In this document: one piece after another, positions 8,394 through 17,491 of the stretch
How the letters are laid out: the number at the start of each line of letters is the position of its first letter
Position numbering within the stretch: position 1 is the first letter of the stretch
NCBI GenBank assembly: GCA_905480285.1
Contig: CAJQPT010000131.1
Span: 1 to 42,287 of the forward strand
DNA: 42,287 nucleotides
DNA from: an uncultured bacterium
Lineage (GTDB): Bacteria > Planctomycetota > UBA1135 > GCA-002686595
Direction of reading: 5' to 3'
The notes under the pieces: generated by a model
The model's database searches: none
What the model was told of the DNA's origin: nothing
The model's input: the letters and a program-made list of their open reading frames with translations, nothing else
Position numbers and translations under genes: made by a program

Positions 8394-9431
8394 ATGAACT
8401 CCAGATCCCGATTCCTCGCCGCGTGCCGCCGCGAGGAGACCGATCGCCCCCCCGCGTGGATGATGCGCCAGGCGGGCCGCTACCTGCCCGAGTACCGGGA
8501 TGTCCGGAGCACATCCAGCTTCCTGGGCATGGTCCACGACCCCGCCCGAGCCAGCGAGGTCACGCTCCAGCCCATCCGCCGGTACGGCATGGACGCCGCG
8601 GTGATCTTCTGCGACATCCTCGTCCCGCCGGCCGCCATGGGCCAGGGCGTGGACTTCCTGGAGGGCCAGGGGCCGGTGCTCGAGCCGGCGGTCCGCAGCG
8701 CTGAGGACGTCGAGGGCCTCGTGGACTTCACGGCCACCGACGCCACGGGCTTCCTTGGCGACTCCATCCGCGCCGTCCGCGAGGGCCTCGGAGACGAGCG
8801 CGCCATCATCGGCTTCTGCGGCGCCCCGTTCACCGTGGCGAGCTACATGGTCGAGGGCCGCTCCTCCCGCAACTTCGAGAACACCAAGCAGATGATGCTC
8901 GGCGAGCCCGAGACGTTCGACCGGCTCCTCACCCGCGTCGTCGATAACTCCATCGGCTACCTGGGCATGCAGGTGGAGGCGGGAGCCGACGTCCTCCAGG
9001 TCTTTGACTCCTGGGGCGGGACCCTGTCCGCCGAGGTGTATCGGGAGCGCATCCTCCCCCATGTGGAGCGCCTGGTCTCCGAAGCCCGCGGCTTCGGTGT
9101 CCCTGTGATCCTCTACGTGAACGGCTGTCACCACCTGCTGGAGGTGATGGCGGACAGCGGCGCTGAGGTGCTCGGCATCGACTGGCGCATCAGCCCGCGC
9201 GAGGCCATCGAGCGCGTGGGCGATCGGGTGGCCCTGCAGGGCAACCTCGACCCCTGCACGTTGTTCGCGCCGCCCGACGTGGTGCGGGCCGAGGCGCGAC
9301 GCGTCCTCGAGGGATTCAAAGGCCAGCGCGGCTACATCTTCAATCTCGGCAGCGGGATCCTCCCCAAGACCCCCCTGGAGAGCGTCCAGGCCCTCTGGGA
9401 CACCGTCCTCGACGGAGGCCTGGGAGCGTGA
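8394..9431 (+). CDS. hemE: Uroporphyrinogen decarboxylase
   Basis: HemE removes four acetate carboxyls from uroporphyrinogen III to give coproporphyrinogen III in the cytoplasm. The 345-residue protein has the N-terminal signature PPAWMMRQAGRYLPEYR and the second signature FCGAPFTVASYMVEG, plus the conserved DSWGG and LQGNLDP segments. The ATG at 8394 gives the family-typical spacing of about 17 residues before the WMMRQAGRY motif. The frame is also open from a GTG at 8340, which would add 18 residues of no recognisable character. The stop overlaps the hemN start by four bases (GTGA), so the genes are coupled. It is the first gene of a five-gene haem block. Confidence 0.97.
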   Translation: MNSRSRFLAACRREETDRPPAWMMRQAGRYLPEYRDVRSTSSFLGMVHDPARASEVTLQPIRRYGMDAAVIFCDILVPPAAMGQGVDFLEGQGPVLEPAVRSAEDVEGLVDFTATDATGFLGDSIRAVREGLGDERAIIGFCGAPFTVASYMVEGRSSRNFENTKQMMLGEPETFDRLLTRVVDNSIGYLGMQVEAGADVLQVFDSWGGTLSAEVYRERILPHVERLVSEARGFGVPVILYVNGCHHLLEVMADSGAEVLGIDWRISPREAIERVGDRVALQGNLDPCTLFAPPDVVRAEARRVLEGFKGQRGYIFNLGSGILPKTPLESVQALWDTVLDGGLGA

Positions 9432-10840
9432 GGGAACGGCTCGAGGTCCCCAAGGAGCTCCTCGCTCGGTACGCGACCTCGGCGCCGCGCTACACGTCCT
9501 ATCCCACCGCGGTGGACTGGGAGAAGGACCCCGAGCGGGCGTTCGACCCGACGACCTACGGCGAGCGCCTGGAGGCCGCCGCGGCGGCGCGGCCGGACGA
9601 GGCCATCTCGCTCTATACCCACATCCCCTACTGCGCCGAACTGTGCCTGTTCTGCGGCTGTAACGTCCAGATCTCGCGGTCCGCGGAGCGCCGCGAGCGC
9701 TACCTGGAGGCGGTCGAGCACGAGCTTCGGTTCATCGAGCAGACCGGGATCCAGCGGCGCGAGGTCAAGCAGTTCCACTGGGGCGGCGGCACCCCCACGA
9801 GCCTTGATCCCGACCAGCTGGCGCGCCTGTTCGAGTCGATCATGGGGCGCTTCCGCATGGCGGAGGGGGCGGAGGTCTCCATCGAGGTCGACCCGCGGGT
9901 CACGACGACCGAGCAGATCGAGCGCCTCGCGGCGCTCGGCTTCAACCGGATCTCCATGGGGGTCCAGGACTTCGAGCCCGACGTCCAGAGCGCGATCAAG
10001 CGAGTCCAGTCCGAAGAGATGACGCGCAACGTCATCCAGAGCGCCAGGGAGTCAGGGATGGAGTCGGTCAACATCGACCTCATCTACGGCCTCCCCCATC
10101 AGACCCGGGACGGCTTCAAGCGGACCGTGGAGACCACCCTGGACATCGCTCCGGAGCGCGTGGCGCTGTTCCATTACGCCCACGTCCCCTGGATGAAGAA
10201 GCACCAGGCGGCCATGGATACGGACGCCATGCCCTCCGCGGAGCAGAAGCTGGACCTCTTCGCCGACTCGATCGAGGCCTTCGACGCGGCGGGCTATGTC
10301 TACCTGGGCCTGGACCACTTCGCCCTCCCCGAGGACGAGCTCAGCGTCGCGGCCGCGGACGGCACCCTGCACCGCAACTTCATGGGCTATACCACCCAGC
10401 GGGGCAGGGAGATGGTCTCCCTCGGCGTCTCCTCCATCGGCGAGGTGGACGGCTGCTACGTCCAGAACATCGCCAACGAGCCGGAGTACGTCCGGGACGT
10501 CGCCGAGCGCGGGTTCGCCACCTACCGGGGCCACGCCATGACCCCCGAGGACCGCCTGCGCCGGGACATCATCCTTGAGCTCATGTGCAACGGGCGCGTG
10601 GACAAGCGTCGTATCGAGACCGAGCACGGCATCGACTTCGACGCCACCTTCGCGCTCGAGCTGGGCGAGCTACAGATCCCCGCCGAGGACGGGCTCGTGG
10701 AGCTCAGCGCCGACGAGATCAAGCTGACCCCCGTGGGTCAGGTCCTGATGCGCAACGTCGCTGTCCCCTTCGACCGCTACCTCCGCCAGCGCAAGGCCAG
10801 CGGCGAGAGCGGTCAGTCCACGTTTTCCAAGACGCTCTGA
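9428..10840 (+). CDS. hemN: Oxygen-independent coproporphyrinogen III oxidase (HemN)
   Basis: HemN is a radical-SAM enzyme that converts coproporphyrinogen III to protoporphyrinogen IX without oxygen. The 470-residue length fits. The [4Fe-4S] cysteines are C69, C73 and C76 (CxxxCxxC, with C78 following, as in true HemN). Family marks include APRYTSYPTA at the N-terminus, HWGGGTPT, INIDLIYGLPHQT-type sequence, and DHFALPEDEL followed by HRNFMGYTT. These separate it from the haem chaperone HemW. The start is GTG at 9428, overlapping the hemE stop. Its pairing with hemY downstream means the penultimate steps mix an anaerobic and an oxygen-using enzyme type. Confidence 0.96.
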   Translation: MRERLEVPKELLARYATSAPRYTSYPTAVDWEKDPERAFDPTTYGERLEAAAAARPDEAISLYTHIPYCAELCLFCGCNVQISRSAERRERYLEAVEHELRFIEQTGIQRREVKQFHWGGGTPTSLDPDQLARLFESIMGRFRMAEGAEVSIEVDPRVTTTEQIERLAALGFNRISMGVQDFEPDVQSAIKRVQSEEMTRNVIQSARESGMESVNIDLIYGLPHQTRDGFKRTVETTLDIAPERVALFHYAHVPWMKKHQAAMDTDAMPSAEQKLDLFADSIEAFDAAGYVYLGLDHFALPEDELSVAAADGTLHRNFMGYTTQRGREMVSLGVSSIGEVDGCYVQNIANEPEYVRDVAERGFATYRGHAMTPEDRLRRDIILELMCNGRVDKRRIETEHGIDFDATFALELGELQIPAEDGLVELSADEIKLTPVGQVLMRNVAVPFDRYLRQRKASGESGQSTFSKTL

Positions 10841-10844
10841 GGCC

Positions 10845-12386
10845 ATGGCGGACGCGAACGTCATCGACAGCGGGTCCATGAACGACGTCATCGTCGTGGG
10901 CGCCGGCCTGACCGGGCTCGCCTGCGCGCACGAGCTCCGCTCCCGGGGCCTCCGGGTCCTCGTCCTTGAGGCCACACGCCGCGCCGGCGGCGTCGTCGGC
11001 ACCGGTGAGCGGAACGGGTTCCTCTTCGAGAGCGGGCCCAACACGGTCCCCGCGGGCGCCCGCCATGTACGAGAGGCCGCCGGCAAGCTCGGCCTTGGTG
11101 ACAAGCTGATCACCTCCAACGCGGCGGCCAAGCGGCGCTACCTCTTCAAGGACGGAGGGCTGCACGCGCTCCCGGGCTCACCCTCCGCCCTGCTCCGCAC
11201 CCCGCTCCTCTCCGCGCGCGCCAAGCTCAAGGTCCTCTCCGAGCCGCTGCGCCGCTTCCGACCCGAGCCCCAGGCGCCCGAACCGACCTTCGAGGCGTTC
11301 CTCACCGAGCGCATCGGCCGGGAGGCCACACGCACCCTCGCGGGGGCCTTCGTCCGGGGCGTGTATGCCGCCGAGATTGAAGAGCTCGGCGCGCGCAGCG
11401 CGTTCCCTCGCATGCACGCCATGTGCAGCGAGAGCGGCGGGCTGATCCGGGGCCTCCTCCGCAGGCGTCGCGAGGCTCGCCGAGCCCGGCGGCGAGGGGA
11501 CGCTCCCCCCCCCGGACCGCGCACCTCGTCCACGGACCTGATCTCATTCCAGGGTGGCTTCGGGACGCTCATCGACGGATATCGTCGCGCCCTCGAGGGC
11601 TCCCTCTCCCTGACCACTCCCGTGGTGGAAATCGACCGCGGCCCCGGTGGCTGGCGGGCGATTCTGGAGAGCGGCGAGTCCCTGGCCTGCCGCGACCTCG
11701 TGCTCGCCACGCCTGCGCCGGCGGCGTACCCGCTGATCGCGCTCTGCGCACCGGAGCGCCTCGACCTCGACGCCCTCCTGAACCTCCAGCACGCGGCGGT
11801 CACCGCCGTGCACCTCGGCCTCGAGAACGTGGAGCTACCGCCGGGCTTCGGCTTCCTCGTGCCGCCCGATGAGCAGGCGCGCCGCGACCCGCGCACCCCG
11901 GGGGTCCTCGGGACGCTGTTCACCTCACGGATCTTCGACGGGCGCGCCCCCTCCGGGACCTCCTCGATCACGTCCATGTTCCGCGGCGGCGACGTCGCGG
12001 ATCTGGTCGGAGATGAGCTCGTGGACCGAACCCTCGTCGAGCTGGAGCGTGCCCTCGCCGGCTACCGCAGGACGCACCCTGGCGACCTCACCCCGACCGG
12101 GGCCCCTCGAGTCGTCGCCTCCCTGGTCCAGCGCTGGACCAACGTCATCCCGCGCTACGCTCCCGGCCACGACCGCCGCATGGAGCAGCTCGTCGCCGGC
12201 TGCGCGCGGCACCTGCCCGGCCTGCACCTCGCCGGTAGCTACCTCGGAGGCGTGTCGGTCGACGATCGAATCCGGGTCGGGATCAACGTGGCCAACGACG
12301 CCGCGGCGCGTCTCTCGCACGTGACCGGGCGCCCACGCGAGGCAGCCTCGGCCGCAGCGCCGCCGACGCGGGGAGAGGTCTCGTGA
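10845..12386 (+). CDS. hemY: Protoporphyrinogen oxidase (HemY/PPOX type)
   Basis: This FAD enzyme oxidises protoporphyrinogen IX to protoporphyrin IX. The 513-residue protein has the dinucleotide-binding motif VVGAGLTGLACAHEL near the N-terminus and then LEATRRAGGVVGT, FESGPNT and the C-terminal SYLGGVSVDDRI, all typical of the PPOX/amine-oxidase family. A basic Arg-rich insert (RRRREARRARRRG) sits near residue 210. The ATG at 10845 is four bases after hemN; an internal ATG at 10878 gives the tighter N-terminus MNDVIVVGAG and is an alternative start. A coproporphyrinogen oxidase role (CgoX) is possible for the family, but the HemN next door fits the protoporphyrin route. Confidence 0.92.
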   Translation: MADANVIDSGSMNDVIVVGAGLTGLACAHELRSRGLRVLVLEATRRAGGVVGTGERNGFLFESGPNTVPAGARHVREAAGKLGLGDKLITSNAAAKRRYLFKDGGLHALPGSPSALLRTPLLSARAKLKVLSEPLRRFRPEPQAPEPTFEAFLTERIGREATRTLAGAFVRGVYAAEIEELGARSAFPRMHAMCSESGGLIRGLLRRRREARRARRRGDAPPPGPRTSSTDLISFQGGFGTLIDGYRRALEGSLSLTTPVVEIDRGPGGWRAILESGESLACRDLVLATPAPAAYPLIALCAPERLDLDALLNLQHAAVTAVHLGLENVELPPGFGFLVPPDEQARRDPRTPGVLGTLFTSRIFDGRAPSGTSSITSMFRGGDVADLVGDELVDRTLVELERALAGYRRTHPGDLTPTGAPRVVASLVQRWTNVIPRYAPGHDRRMEQLVAGCARHLPGLHLAGSYLGGVSVDDRIRVGINVANDAAARLSHVTGRPREAASAAAPPTRGEVS

Positions 12387-13219
12387 ATCAAGAGCTCATC
12401 CAGGCCCTCAGCGTCGCCCTCCCGAGCCTCTATCTCTTCCTGGGCGTCCTCTACGGAATGTCCTTCGCAGGAGACCGAGAGCCGCCGATTCACCGCGCCC
12501 GCAAGGCGTTGATGCTGTCGACGATCGCGCTGCACGCCGGCCTCTTCGCCCTGCTGGGCGATGCGTCCGGCGGGTTCCCGCGCCTCGATGTGTGGCTCTC
12601 GTTCTCGGCCGTCTGCCTCGGCATGGTGTCGCTCTTCTCCCTCGTCACCCTCCGGAATCAGCAGCCCACCGTCGCGGCGATCGTCTTCATCGCCGCCTTC
12701 CTGCTCCAGCTCTCTGCGAGCATGTTCGGCCCGCTGCGCGCGCTCACCGAGCGCGGCCCCTCCACGATCAGCACGATCATGCACGTGCTCACTGTGGTCC
12801 TCGCCAGCGCGGCGGTGATGCTCTCGGGGCTGTACGGCTTCCTCTACCTGCTGCTGTTCCGCCAGATGCGGCGGCAGACCTTCGGCGCGCTCTTCCGCCA
12901 GCTCCCCGACCTCCGCCAGCTGGCGGTCATGACGCGCCTCTCCGCGCTGACGGGCTTCCTGGGCCTCCTGCTCGGGGTCAACGTCGGCATCGCCATGGCC
13001 CACAGCCGGGGCATCGAGGGGTTCGGCTACACCGACTCGTTCGTGTTGAGCATGTTCGCGATCTGCCTCCACTTTGGGCTCATCGCGTTCTCCAAGCGCA
13101 TCCCCGGGATCACCGCGAATCGGGCGAGCTGGGCGGCCGTAGGCGGGCTGATACTCCTCCTCGGTGCGCTGGTCGCGTCCGCGCTCATCCCCGAGGCGTC
13201 GTTCCACTCCCTCGACTGA
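12383..13219 (+). CDS. HemX/CcsA-like cytochrome c assembly family membrane protein
   Basis: This 278-residue protein has eight predicted membrane segments. The order resembles the HemX/YpjD branch of the CcsA/CcmC family: no tryptophan-rich WWD haem-handling motif is visible, but histidines are present near membrane edges (LHAGLF, IMHVLTVV, CLHFGLIAF). HemX proteins are often encoded beside hemA and are reported to influence glutamyl-tRNA reductase levels, which suits this position directly before hemA. The GTG at 12383 overlaps the hemY stop by four bases, and GGAGAGG upstream is a usable ribosome-binding site. Function is inferred from family and context; a role in cytochrome c maturation is the alternative. 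Confidence 0.75.
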   Translation: MNQELIQALSVALPSLYLFLGVLYGMSFAGDREPPIHRARKALMLSTIALHAGLFALLGDASGGFPRLDVWLSFSAVCLGMVSLFSLVTLRNQQPTVAAIVFIAAFLLQLSASMFGPLRALTERGPSTISTIMHVLTVVLASAAVMLSGLYGFLYLLLFRQMRRQTFGALFRQLPDLRQLAVMTRLSALTGFLGLLLGVNVGIAMAHSRGIEGFGYTDSFVLSMFAICLHFGLIAFSKRIPGITANRASWAAVGGLILLLGALVASALIPEASFHSLD

Positions 13220-13222
13220 GCC

Positions 13223-14473
13223 ATGCACTCGATCGACGACCTCGTCCTGGTGGGAATGTCCCAGCGGACCGCTCCGGTGGCGGTGCGGGAGCGGTACGCC
13301 GTCAGCGAGGAGGACGCACGGGCGCTGCTCCAGCAGCTCAGCCAGGGCGGGCTCGTGGAGGAGGGCGTGGTCCTGTCCACCTGCAACCGCACCGAGATCC
13401 TCGCCTCCACCACCGACGGCACCCAGGGGGCAGCGACGCTCCGCGGGGCGCTGTTCAGGAACGCCGAGGAGCGTCACGTCTACGGCTTCCGCGGGGTCGA
13501 GGCGATCATGCACCTCTTTCGCGTCGCCTCGGGGCTCGACAGCCTGGTGCTCGGAGAGACTGAGATCCTCGGACAGCTGAAGCGCAGCCTCGAGGCGGGG
13601 CTCACCGGTAAGAAGCTGACGCCCCTCTACGAGCAGGCCATCACCGTGGGCAAGCGCGTCCGCCGCGAGACGTCGATCGGTGAGGGGAGCCTCTCGGTCG
13701 CGCGGGTGGGGCTCGAGGTGGCCTCACGCGCCGTGGGCCGCTTTGAGGAGCGGCGGGCGGTGGTCGTCGGGGCAGGCGAGACCGGCCTGCTCGTGGCGCG
13801 CAACCTGACCGCCGCCGGCATCGGGCACCTGCGCCTCATGAACCGCACCCCAGAGCGATCCGCGGAGGCCGCCCTGGAGCTCGGTGACAGGGTGGATTCC
13901 GCCGGGCTGGAGCGCCTGCCCGAGGAGTTCGAGGCCGCCGACCTCGCGGTCGTCTGCGTGGACGGTTCGGAGCCCCTGGTGAGCGCAGCGGACCTGAATC
14001 AGAAGGCCCTGGCGAAGCGAGACCAGCCCCTGGTCGTCCTCGACCTGTCGGTCCCCCGCTCGGTCGCGCCGGATGTGGCGGGCCTGGACGGCGTGATCGT
14101 CTACGACCTTGACGCGCTGCTGCCCGTGATCGAGGAGCACCGGGCGGGCCGCCAGGCCGCCGCCGAGGAGGTCACGCCCATCCTGATCGGCGAGGTCCAC
14201 AAGTTCCTCAGCCTGCGCACCTTCGCGGCGTTCACGCCAGCCATCGAGGAGCTGAAGAGCGGCTTCGCCGAGGAACGCGAGCTGCTCCTCGATCGCGTCA
14301 CGAAGGGCCAGGCCACCGCGCGCGAGCTGGAGCTGGCGCACGCCATGGAGCGGCAGCTCCTGCACCTCGCCCTCTCCCAACTCAAGGAGAGTGCCAGGCA
14401 GACCCAGTCCACCGCTGCCCTCGAGCGCGCCTACCTGCGCTTCGTTGACGGGCTCCCCGGCGACGTGAGCTGA
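13223..14473 (+). CDS. hemA: Glutamyl-tRNA reductase
   Basis: HemA reduces glutamyl-tRNA(Glu) to glutamate-1-semialdehyde with NADPH, the committed step of C5-pathway tetrapyrrole synthesis. The 416-residue protein has the N-terminal catalytic domain with GMSQRTAPVAVRE and the nucleophile C54 in STCNRTEI, then SLVLGETEILGQ, the NADPH-binding Rossmann segment VVVGAGETG, and a helical dimerisation tail. It starts three bases after the hemX-like gene and ends the first haem block. About 220 bases with no gene follow before the DUF3500 gene. The C5 enzyme agrees with hemL being in the same window. Confidence 0.97.
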   Translation: MHSIDDLVLVGMSQRTAPVAVRERYAVSEEDARALLQQLSQGGLVEEGVVLSTCNRTEILASTTDGTQGAATLRGALFRNAEERHVYGFRGVEAIMHLFRVASGLDSLVLGETEILGQLKRSLEAGLTGKKLTPLYEQAITVGKRVRRETSIGEGSLSVARVGLEVASRAVGRFEERRAVVVGAGETGLLVARNLTAAGIGHLRLMNRTPERSAEAALELGDRVDSAGLERLPEEFEAADLAVVCVDGSEPLVSAADLNQKALAKRDQPLVVLDLSVPRSVAPDVAGLDGVIVYDLDALLPVIEEHRAGRQAAAEEVTPILIGEVHKFLSLRTFAAFTPAIEELKSGFAEERELLLDRVTKGQATARELELAHAMERQLLHLALSQLKESARQTQSTAALERAYLRFVDGLPGDVS

Positions 14474-14685
14474 GCGCCCGCGGCCCCCGCCAGGCCGATC
14501 GCAAGGGGCCTCTTCGAGCCCTGCTTCCACGCTCCGCTCGGGTGGTCCCGTGCGCGCCCGTTCAGCGCCGCTGTTCAGGCCACCCCGCGGAGGAGATCCA
14601 GGCGCGTTGGGCATGACCCCCCTGGTTCTCTGCTCGGCGGATCCGAGCCGGCGGCTTCTCAAGGGCAGGGTTCGTCCGGTGCGCG

Positions 14686-14691
14686 TATCTT
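14686..14691 (+). promoter_or_regulatory. Candidate -10 element for the DUF3500 gene (leaderless type)
   Basis: TATCTT is followed by exactly six bases (CGGGGA) and then the ATG at 14698. This would start a second haem-block transcript. No clear -35 box. Confidence 0.5.
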
Positions 14692-14697
14692 CGGGGA

Positions 14698-15732
14698 ATG
14701 CCCAGCAGCTCCTGGATCAAGAGACTCGCGCCCGCGGCGGGGTGCCTCGCCGTCGCCCTCGTGTCCACCGCCGTGGCCCGGGTCGAACCCCAGGACCGTG
14801 ACGGCATCGCCGAGCGTATGGCTCGAGCCGCCCAGTCGATGCTCGCGGCGCTCCCGGACAAGCTGAGCAGCAACGCGAGAGCTGCCCACGGGGACCCGGA
14901 GCGGACCCAGTGGGCCTTCGGCCCCGTCCAGCGCGAAGGGCTCGCCATCGGCGCGCTTGACGAGGATCAGGTCGCGGCGCTCGAGGAGCTCCTGGACACG
15001 GCCCTCTCCACCGATGGCATGACCATGTGGCGGCAGGTCAGGCGCCTGGAGACGGAACTCCGACGACTCGAGTCCACGCCGGAGAAGGTCGCGACCCACC
15101 GCGACCCGGACCTCTACTGGCTCCGGGTGTACGGTGAGCCTGGCCCCGAGCAGCGGTGGTCCTGGCGCTTCGAGGGCCACCACCTCGCGCTCCATGTGGA
15201 CTGCCGCGCCGGGCGCACGCCGAGCGTCACCCCCTTCTTCGTAGGGGCACGTCCCGTGCTCGCGGTCCCCAACTCAGCAGACCCCGAGGCCAGCGCCCCG
15301 AGGTCGACGGTCGACGTCTTCGGGGCCCTCAATGAGGACTATCGCTCTGCCCTTGAGGGCGGAGGCGACGCGCTCCCCGAGTCCGAGCAGCCCCGTCCCA
15401 GGGACATCCGGATGGGGCCTGGCAGCGACTCGTTGCCTGGGGAGGACGGCGTGCGGTTCGCCGACCTCAAGCCAGAGGTGCGCGAGGGCATCGCGGCCCT
15501 CATGAGCACCTACCTTGAGCTGCTCGACGAGCCGCTGCGCGTCCCCTACAGCTTCGACCCCCAGCGAGCCGGCGCCGTGCGCTTCATGCGCTGGGGGGGG
15601 AGCGACCTCGATGGGCCCAGGGCATGGACCCTGCTCACCCCGAGGTTCGCGCTCGAGCTCTTCACGACCGATGGGCCCAACCACGTCCACGCGGTCCTCC
15701 GCGACGTCGACCGGGACTTCGGCGGCGAGTAG
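14698..15732 (+). CDS. Exported DUF3500-family protein
   Basis: This is a 344-residue protein with a signal peptide (about residues 1-28, SWIKRLAPAAGCLAVALVS). The body matches my recollection of the DUF3500 family, with WSWRFEGHHLALHVD, TPFFVGARP and the C-terminal NHVHAVLRD. The family has no established function that I know of. Here it precedes hemC-hemD-hemL, 131 bases upstream of hemC, and has its own candidate leaderless promoter, so it might share a transcript with the haem genes or sit there by chance. The stop is TAG; the same frame stays open past it through three imperfect 21-base repeats. Confidence 0.8.
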   Translation: MPSSSWIKRLAPAAGCLAVALVSTAVARVEPQDRDGIAERMARAAQSMLAALPDKLSSNARAAHGDPERTQWAFGPVQREGLAIGALDEDQVAALEELLDTALSTDGMTMWRQVRRLETELRRLESTPEKVATHRDPDLYWLRVYGEPGPEQRWSWRFEGHHLALHVDCRAGRTPSVTPFFVGARPVLAVPNSADPEASAPRSTVDVFGALNEDYRSALEGGGDALPESEQPRPRDIRMGPGSDSLPGEDGVRFADLKPEVREGIAALMSTYLELLDEPLRVPYSFDPQRAGAVRFMRWGGSDLDGPRAWTLLTPRFALELFTTDGPNHVHAVLRDVDRDFGGE

Positions 15733-15744
15733 CAGGGCTTCGCG

Positions 15745-15807
15745 TCCGACCTCAGGACCCCGCTGTCCGATCTCAAGATCCCGCCGTCCGGCCTCAACTC
15801 CCAGGCC
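15745..15807 (+). repeat. Three imperfect 21-base tandem repeats between the DUF3500 gene and hemC
   Basis: Units start at 15745, 15766 and 15787 (TCCGACCTCAGGA..., TCCGATCTCAAGA..., TCCGGCCTCAACT...). The period is a multiple of three and in phase with the DUF3500 frame after its amber stop, so the segment may be decayed coding sequence. Confidence 0.6.
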
Positions 15808-15863
15808 GCCGCCCACAACCCTCGGCCAAGATCCCCGGCCACCGGCTCCGGCCAAAGCTCTCC

Positions 15864-16772
15864 ATGCACCTTGCCACCCGAGGCAGCCAGCTCGCGCTCT
15901 GGCAAGCCCATACCACCCAGGCGATCCTCGGCGAAGAGCACGAGCTCCTGATCGTGAAGTCCTCCGGAGACCTTGACCGGGAGACCGAGCTCGCGCGGTT
16001 TGGGAGCATCGGCATCTTCACGGCCGAGGTGGACCGGGCCGTCCTCGACGGCCGCGCCTCCATCGGCGTCCACAGCATGAAGGACATGACCACGACCCTT
16101 CAGGACGGCGTCGTGCTCGCGGGCTGCCTACCTCGAGGCCTCGTGGAAGACGCGTTGATCTCCAGGGACGGCGCGCTCCTCGGCGACCTCGCTGAGGGGA
16201 GCCGCGTGGGAACGGGCTCGCTACGCCGGGGCTCGATGCTGCGCGCCGCGCGAGGCGACCTCGAGGTCGTCCCCCAGCGCGGGAACGTGAATACGCGCCT
16301 GAACCAGGTCCTCGATGGGGACCTCGACGCCTGCCTGCTCGCGCGGGCCGGCCTGGATCGCCTCGGCCTCGCGAGTCACATCAGCGAGGTGCTCAGCGTC
16401 GAGCGCTTCCTCCCGGCCGTTGGTCAGGGGATCGTCGGGATCACGTGCCGTGAAGAGGACAGCGAGGCTCGCGCGGTCCTGGAGGAGAAGCTCCGGGACC
16501 CCGACGCCTGGGCGGCCGCGCTCGCGGAACGCGCCTTCCTCCGCGGCACGAACGGCGGCTGCAACGCCCCCATCGCCGGCCACGCCACCATCGATGCGGG
16601 GGAGCTCCACCTGCGCGGGAGAGTGCTCTCCGTCGACGGTGCCAGGCGCCTCGAGGGCGAGGTTCGCGGGCCAATGGACCGCGCCGAGGAGCTCGGCGCC
16701 ACGCTCGCCGAGGAGCTGCTGTCCAAGGGCGCCGGGGCGCTGGTCGAAGAGGCCCGCCGGCTGACCTCATGA
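15864..16772 (+). CDS. hemC: Hydroxymethylbilane synthase (porphobilinogen deaminase)
   Basis: HemC polymerises four porphobilinogens into hydroxymethylbilane, using a dipyrromethane cofactor tethered to a cysteine. The 302-residue protein begins MHLATRGSQLALWQA, the family N-terminus, which fixes the ATG at 15864; the frame is open upstream, but the extra residues are repeat-like and basic. It shows SIGVHSMKDM, GTGSLRR, PQRGNVNTRL and the cofactor cysteine C233 in NGGCNAP. Its stop overlaps the hemD ATG (ATGA). Porphobilinogen synthase (hemB), which makes its substrate, is not in the window. Confidence 0.97.
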   Translation: MHLATRGSQLALWQAHTTQAILGEEHELLIVKSSGDLDRETELARFGSIGIFTAEVDRAVLDGRASIGVHSMKDMTTTLQDGVVLAGCLPRGLVEDALISRDGALLGDLAEGSRVGTGSLRRGSMLRAARGDLEVVPQRGNVNTRLNQVLDGDLDACLLARAGLDRLGLASHISEVLSVERFLPAVGQGIVGITCREEDSEARAVLEEKLRDPDAWAAALAERAFLRGTNGGCNAPIAGHATIDAGELHLRGRVLSVDGARRLEGEVRGPMDRAEELGATLAEELLSKGAGALVEEARRLTS

Positions 16773-17491
16773 GCGTCGGCGGCTTGCCGAGGGTGTGCCT
16801 GACGGGACCCGCCACGCCGCGGGCCGCGGCGAGATGGATCGACGCCGTGGGGGCGACGGGGGCCTGGGAGCCCGTGCACTGCCCGCTGGTTCGGGTGGTG
16901 GGGCGACCCATCGAGCCCGCCGGGGTGACCCTGCTTCCGGCCATGGTCGCGGTGACCAGCCAGAACGCCATCCCGGCCCTGCGACGGCTCTGGGCCGAGC
17001 GGGTCGACGTGCGCGAGGCCCCCCACGCCGCGATCGGTCTCGCGACCGCGCGCTCCCTGCGACAGGCGGGCGTCGACCCGGTCCTGGTGGGCCGGGCCGA
17101 GGAGAGCGGCGCGGCCCCCCTGGCCGACGCCATCGCCAAGGCGACGCAGCCCGGAGAGCGGATACTCTGGCCGCGAGGCGACCTGGCGTCAGACCTTAGA
17201 GAGCACCTCGTCGTCGCCGGGCGGATCGTGGAGGACCCCGTGGCCTATCGCTCGGAAGAAGTGGCCGGCGCCGAACTCCCATCGCCCCTCGACGCTGCCT
17301 TCTTCGCCAGCCCCTCGGCCGTGCGCGCCTGGCTGCGGATCGCTGACGCACCCCGCGTCACCGCCATCGCCATTGGCGCCACGACCCAGTCTGAACTGGC
17401 GGTCTCGTACTCGAGATTCCAGAAGCTCTTGCGGCTCCATCGGCCGACACCAGACGCGCTCGTCGAGGCGCTCGCTACACTCCGCGGGTGA
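16769..17491 (+). CDS. hemD: Uroporphyrinogen-III synthase
   Basis: HemD cyclises hydroxymethylbilane with inversion of ring D. The family is poorly conserved. The 240-residue length, the position coupled directly after hemC, and typical segments such as VAVTSQNAIPALRRLW near the N-terminus and AAFFASPSAVRAWL followed by AIAIGATTQSELA support it. The start is the ATG at 16769, overlapping the hemC stop. Its own stop overlaps the hemL GTG by four bases. Two rare codons for this genome (GCT ACA) near the end create the TACACT hexamer that may be a hemL promoter. Confidence 0.9.
   Translation: MSVGGLPRVCLTGPATPRAAARWIDAVGATGAWEPVHCPLVRVVGRPIEPAGVTLLPAMVAVTSQNAIPALRRLWAERVDVREAPHAAIGLATARSLRQAGVDPVLVGRAEESGAAPLADAIAKATQPGERILWPRGDLASDLREHLVVAGRIVEDPVAYRSEEVAGAELPSPLDAAFFASPSAVRAWLRIADAPRVTAIAIGATTQSELAVSYSRFQKLLRLHRPTPDALVEALATLRG
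17476..17481 (+). promoter_or_regulatory. Candidate internal -10 element for hemL (leaderless type)
   Basis: TACACT lies inside the hemD C-terminus, exactly six bases before the hemL GTG at 17488. It would let hemL be transcribed apart from hemC-hemD. Confidence 0.4.
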
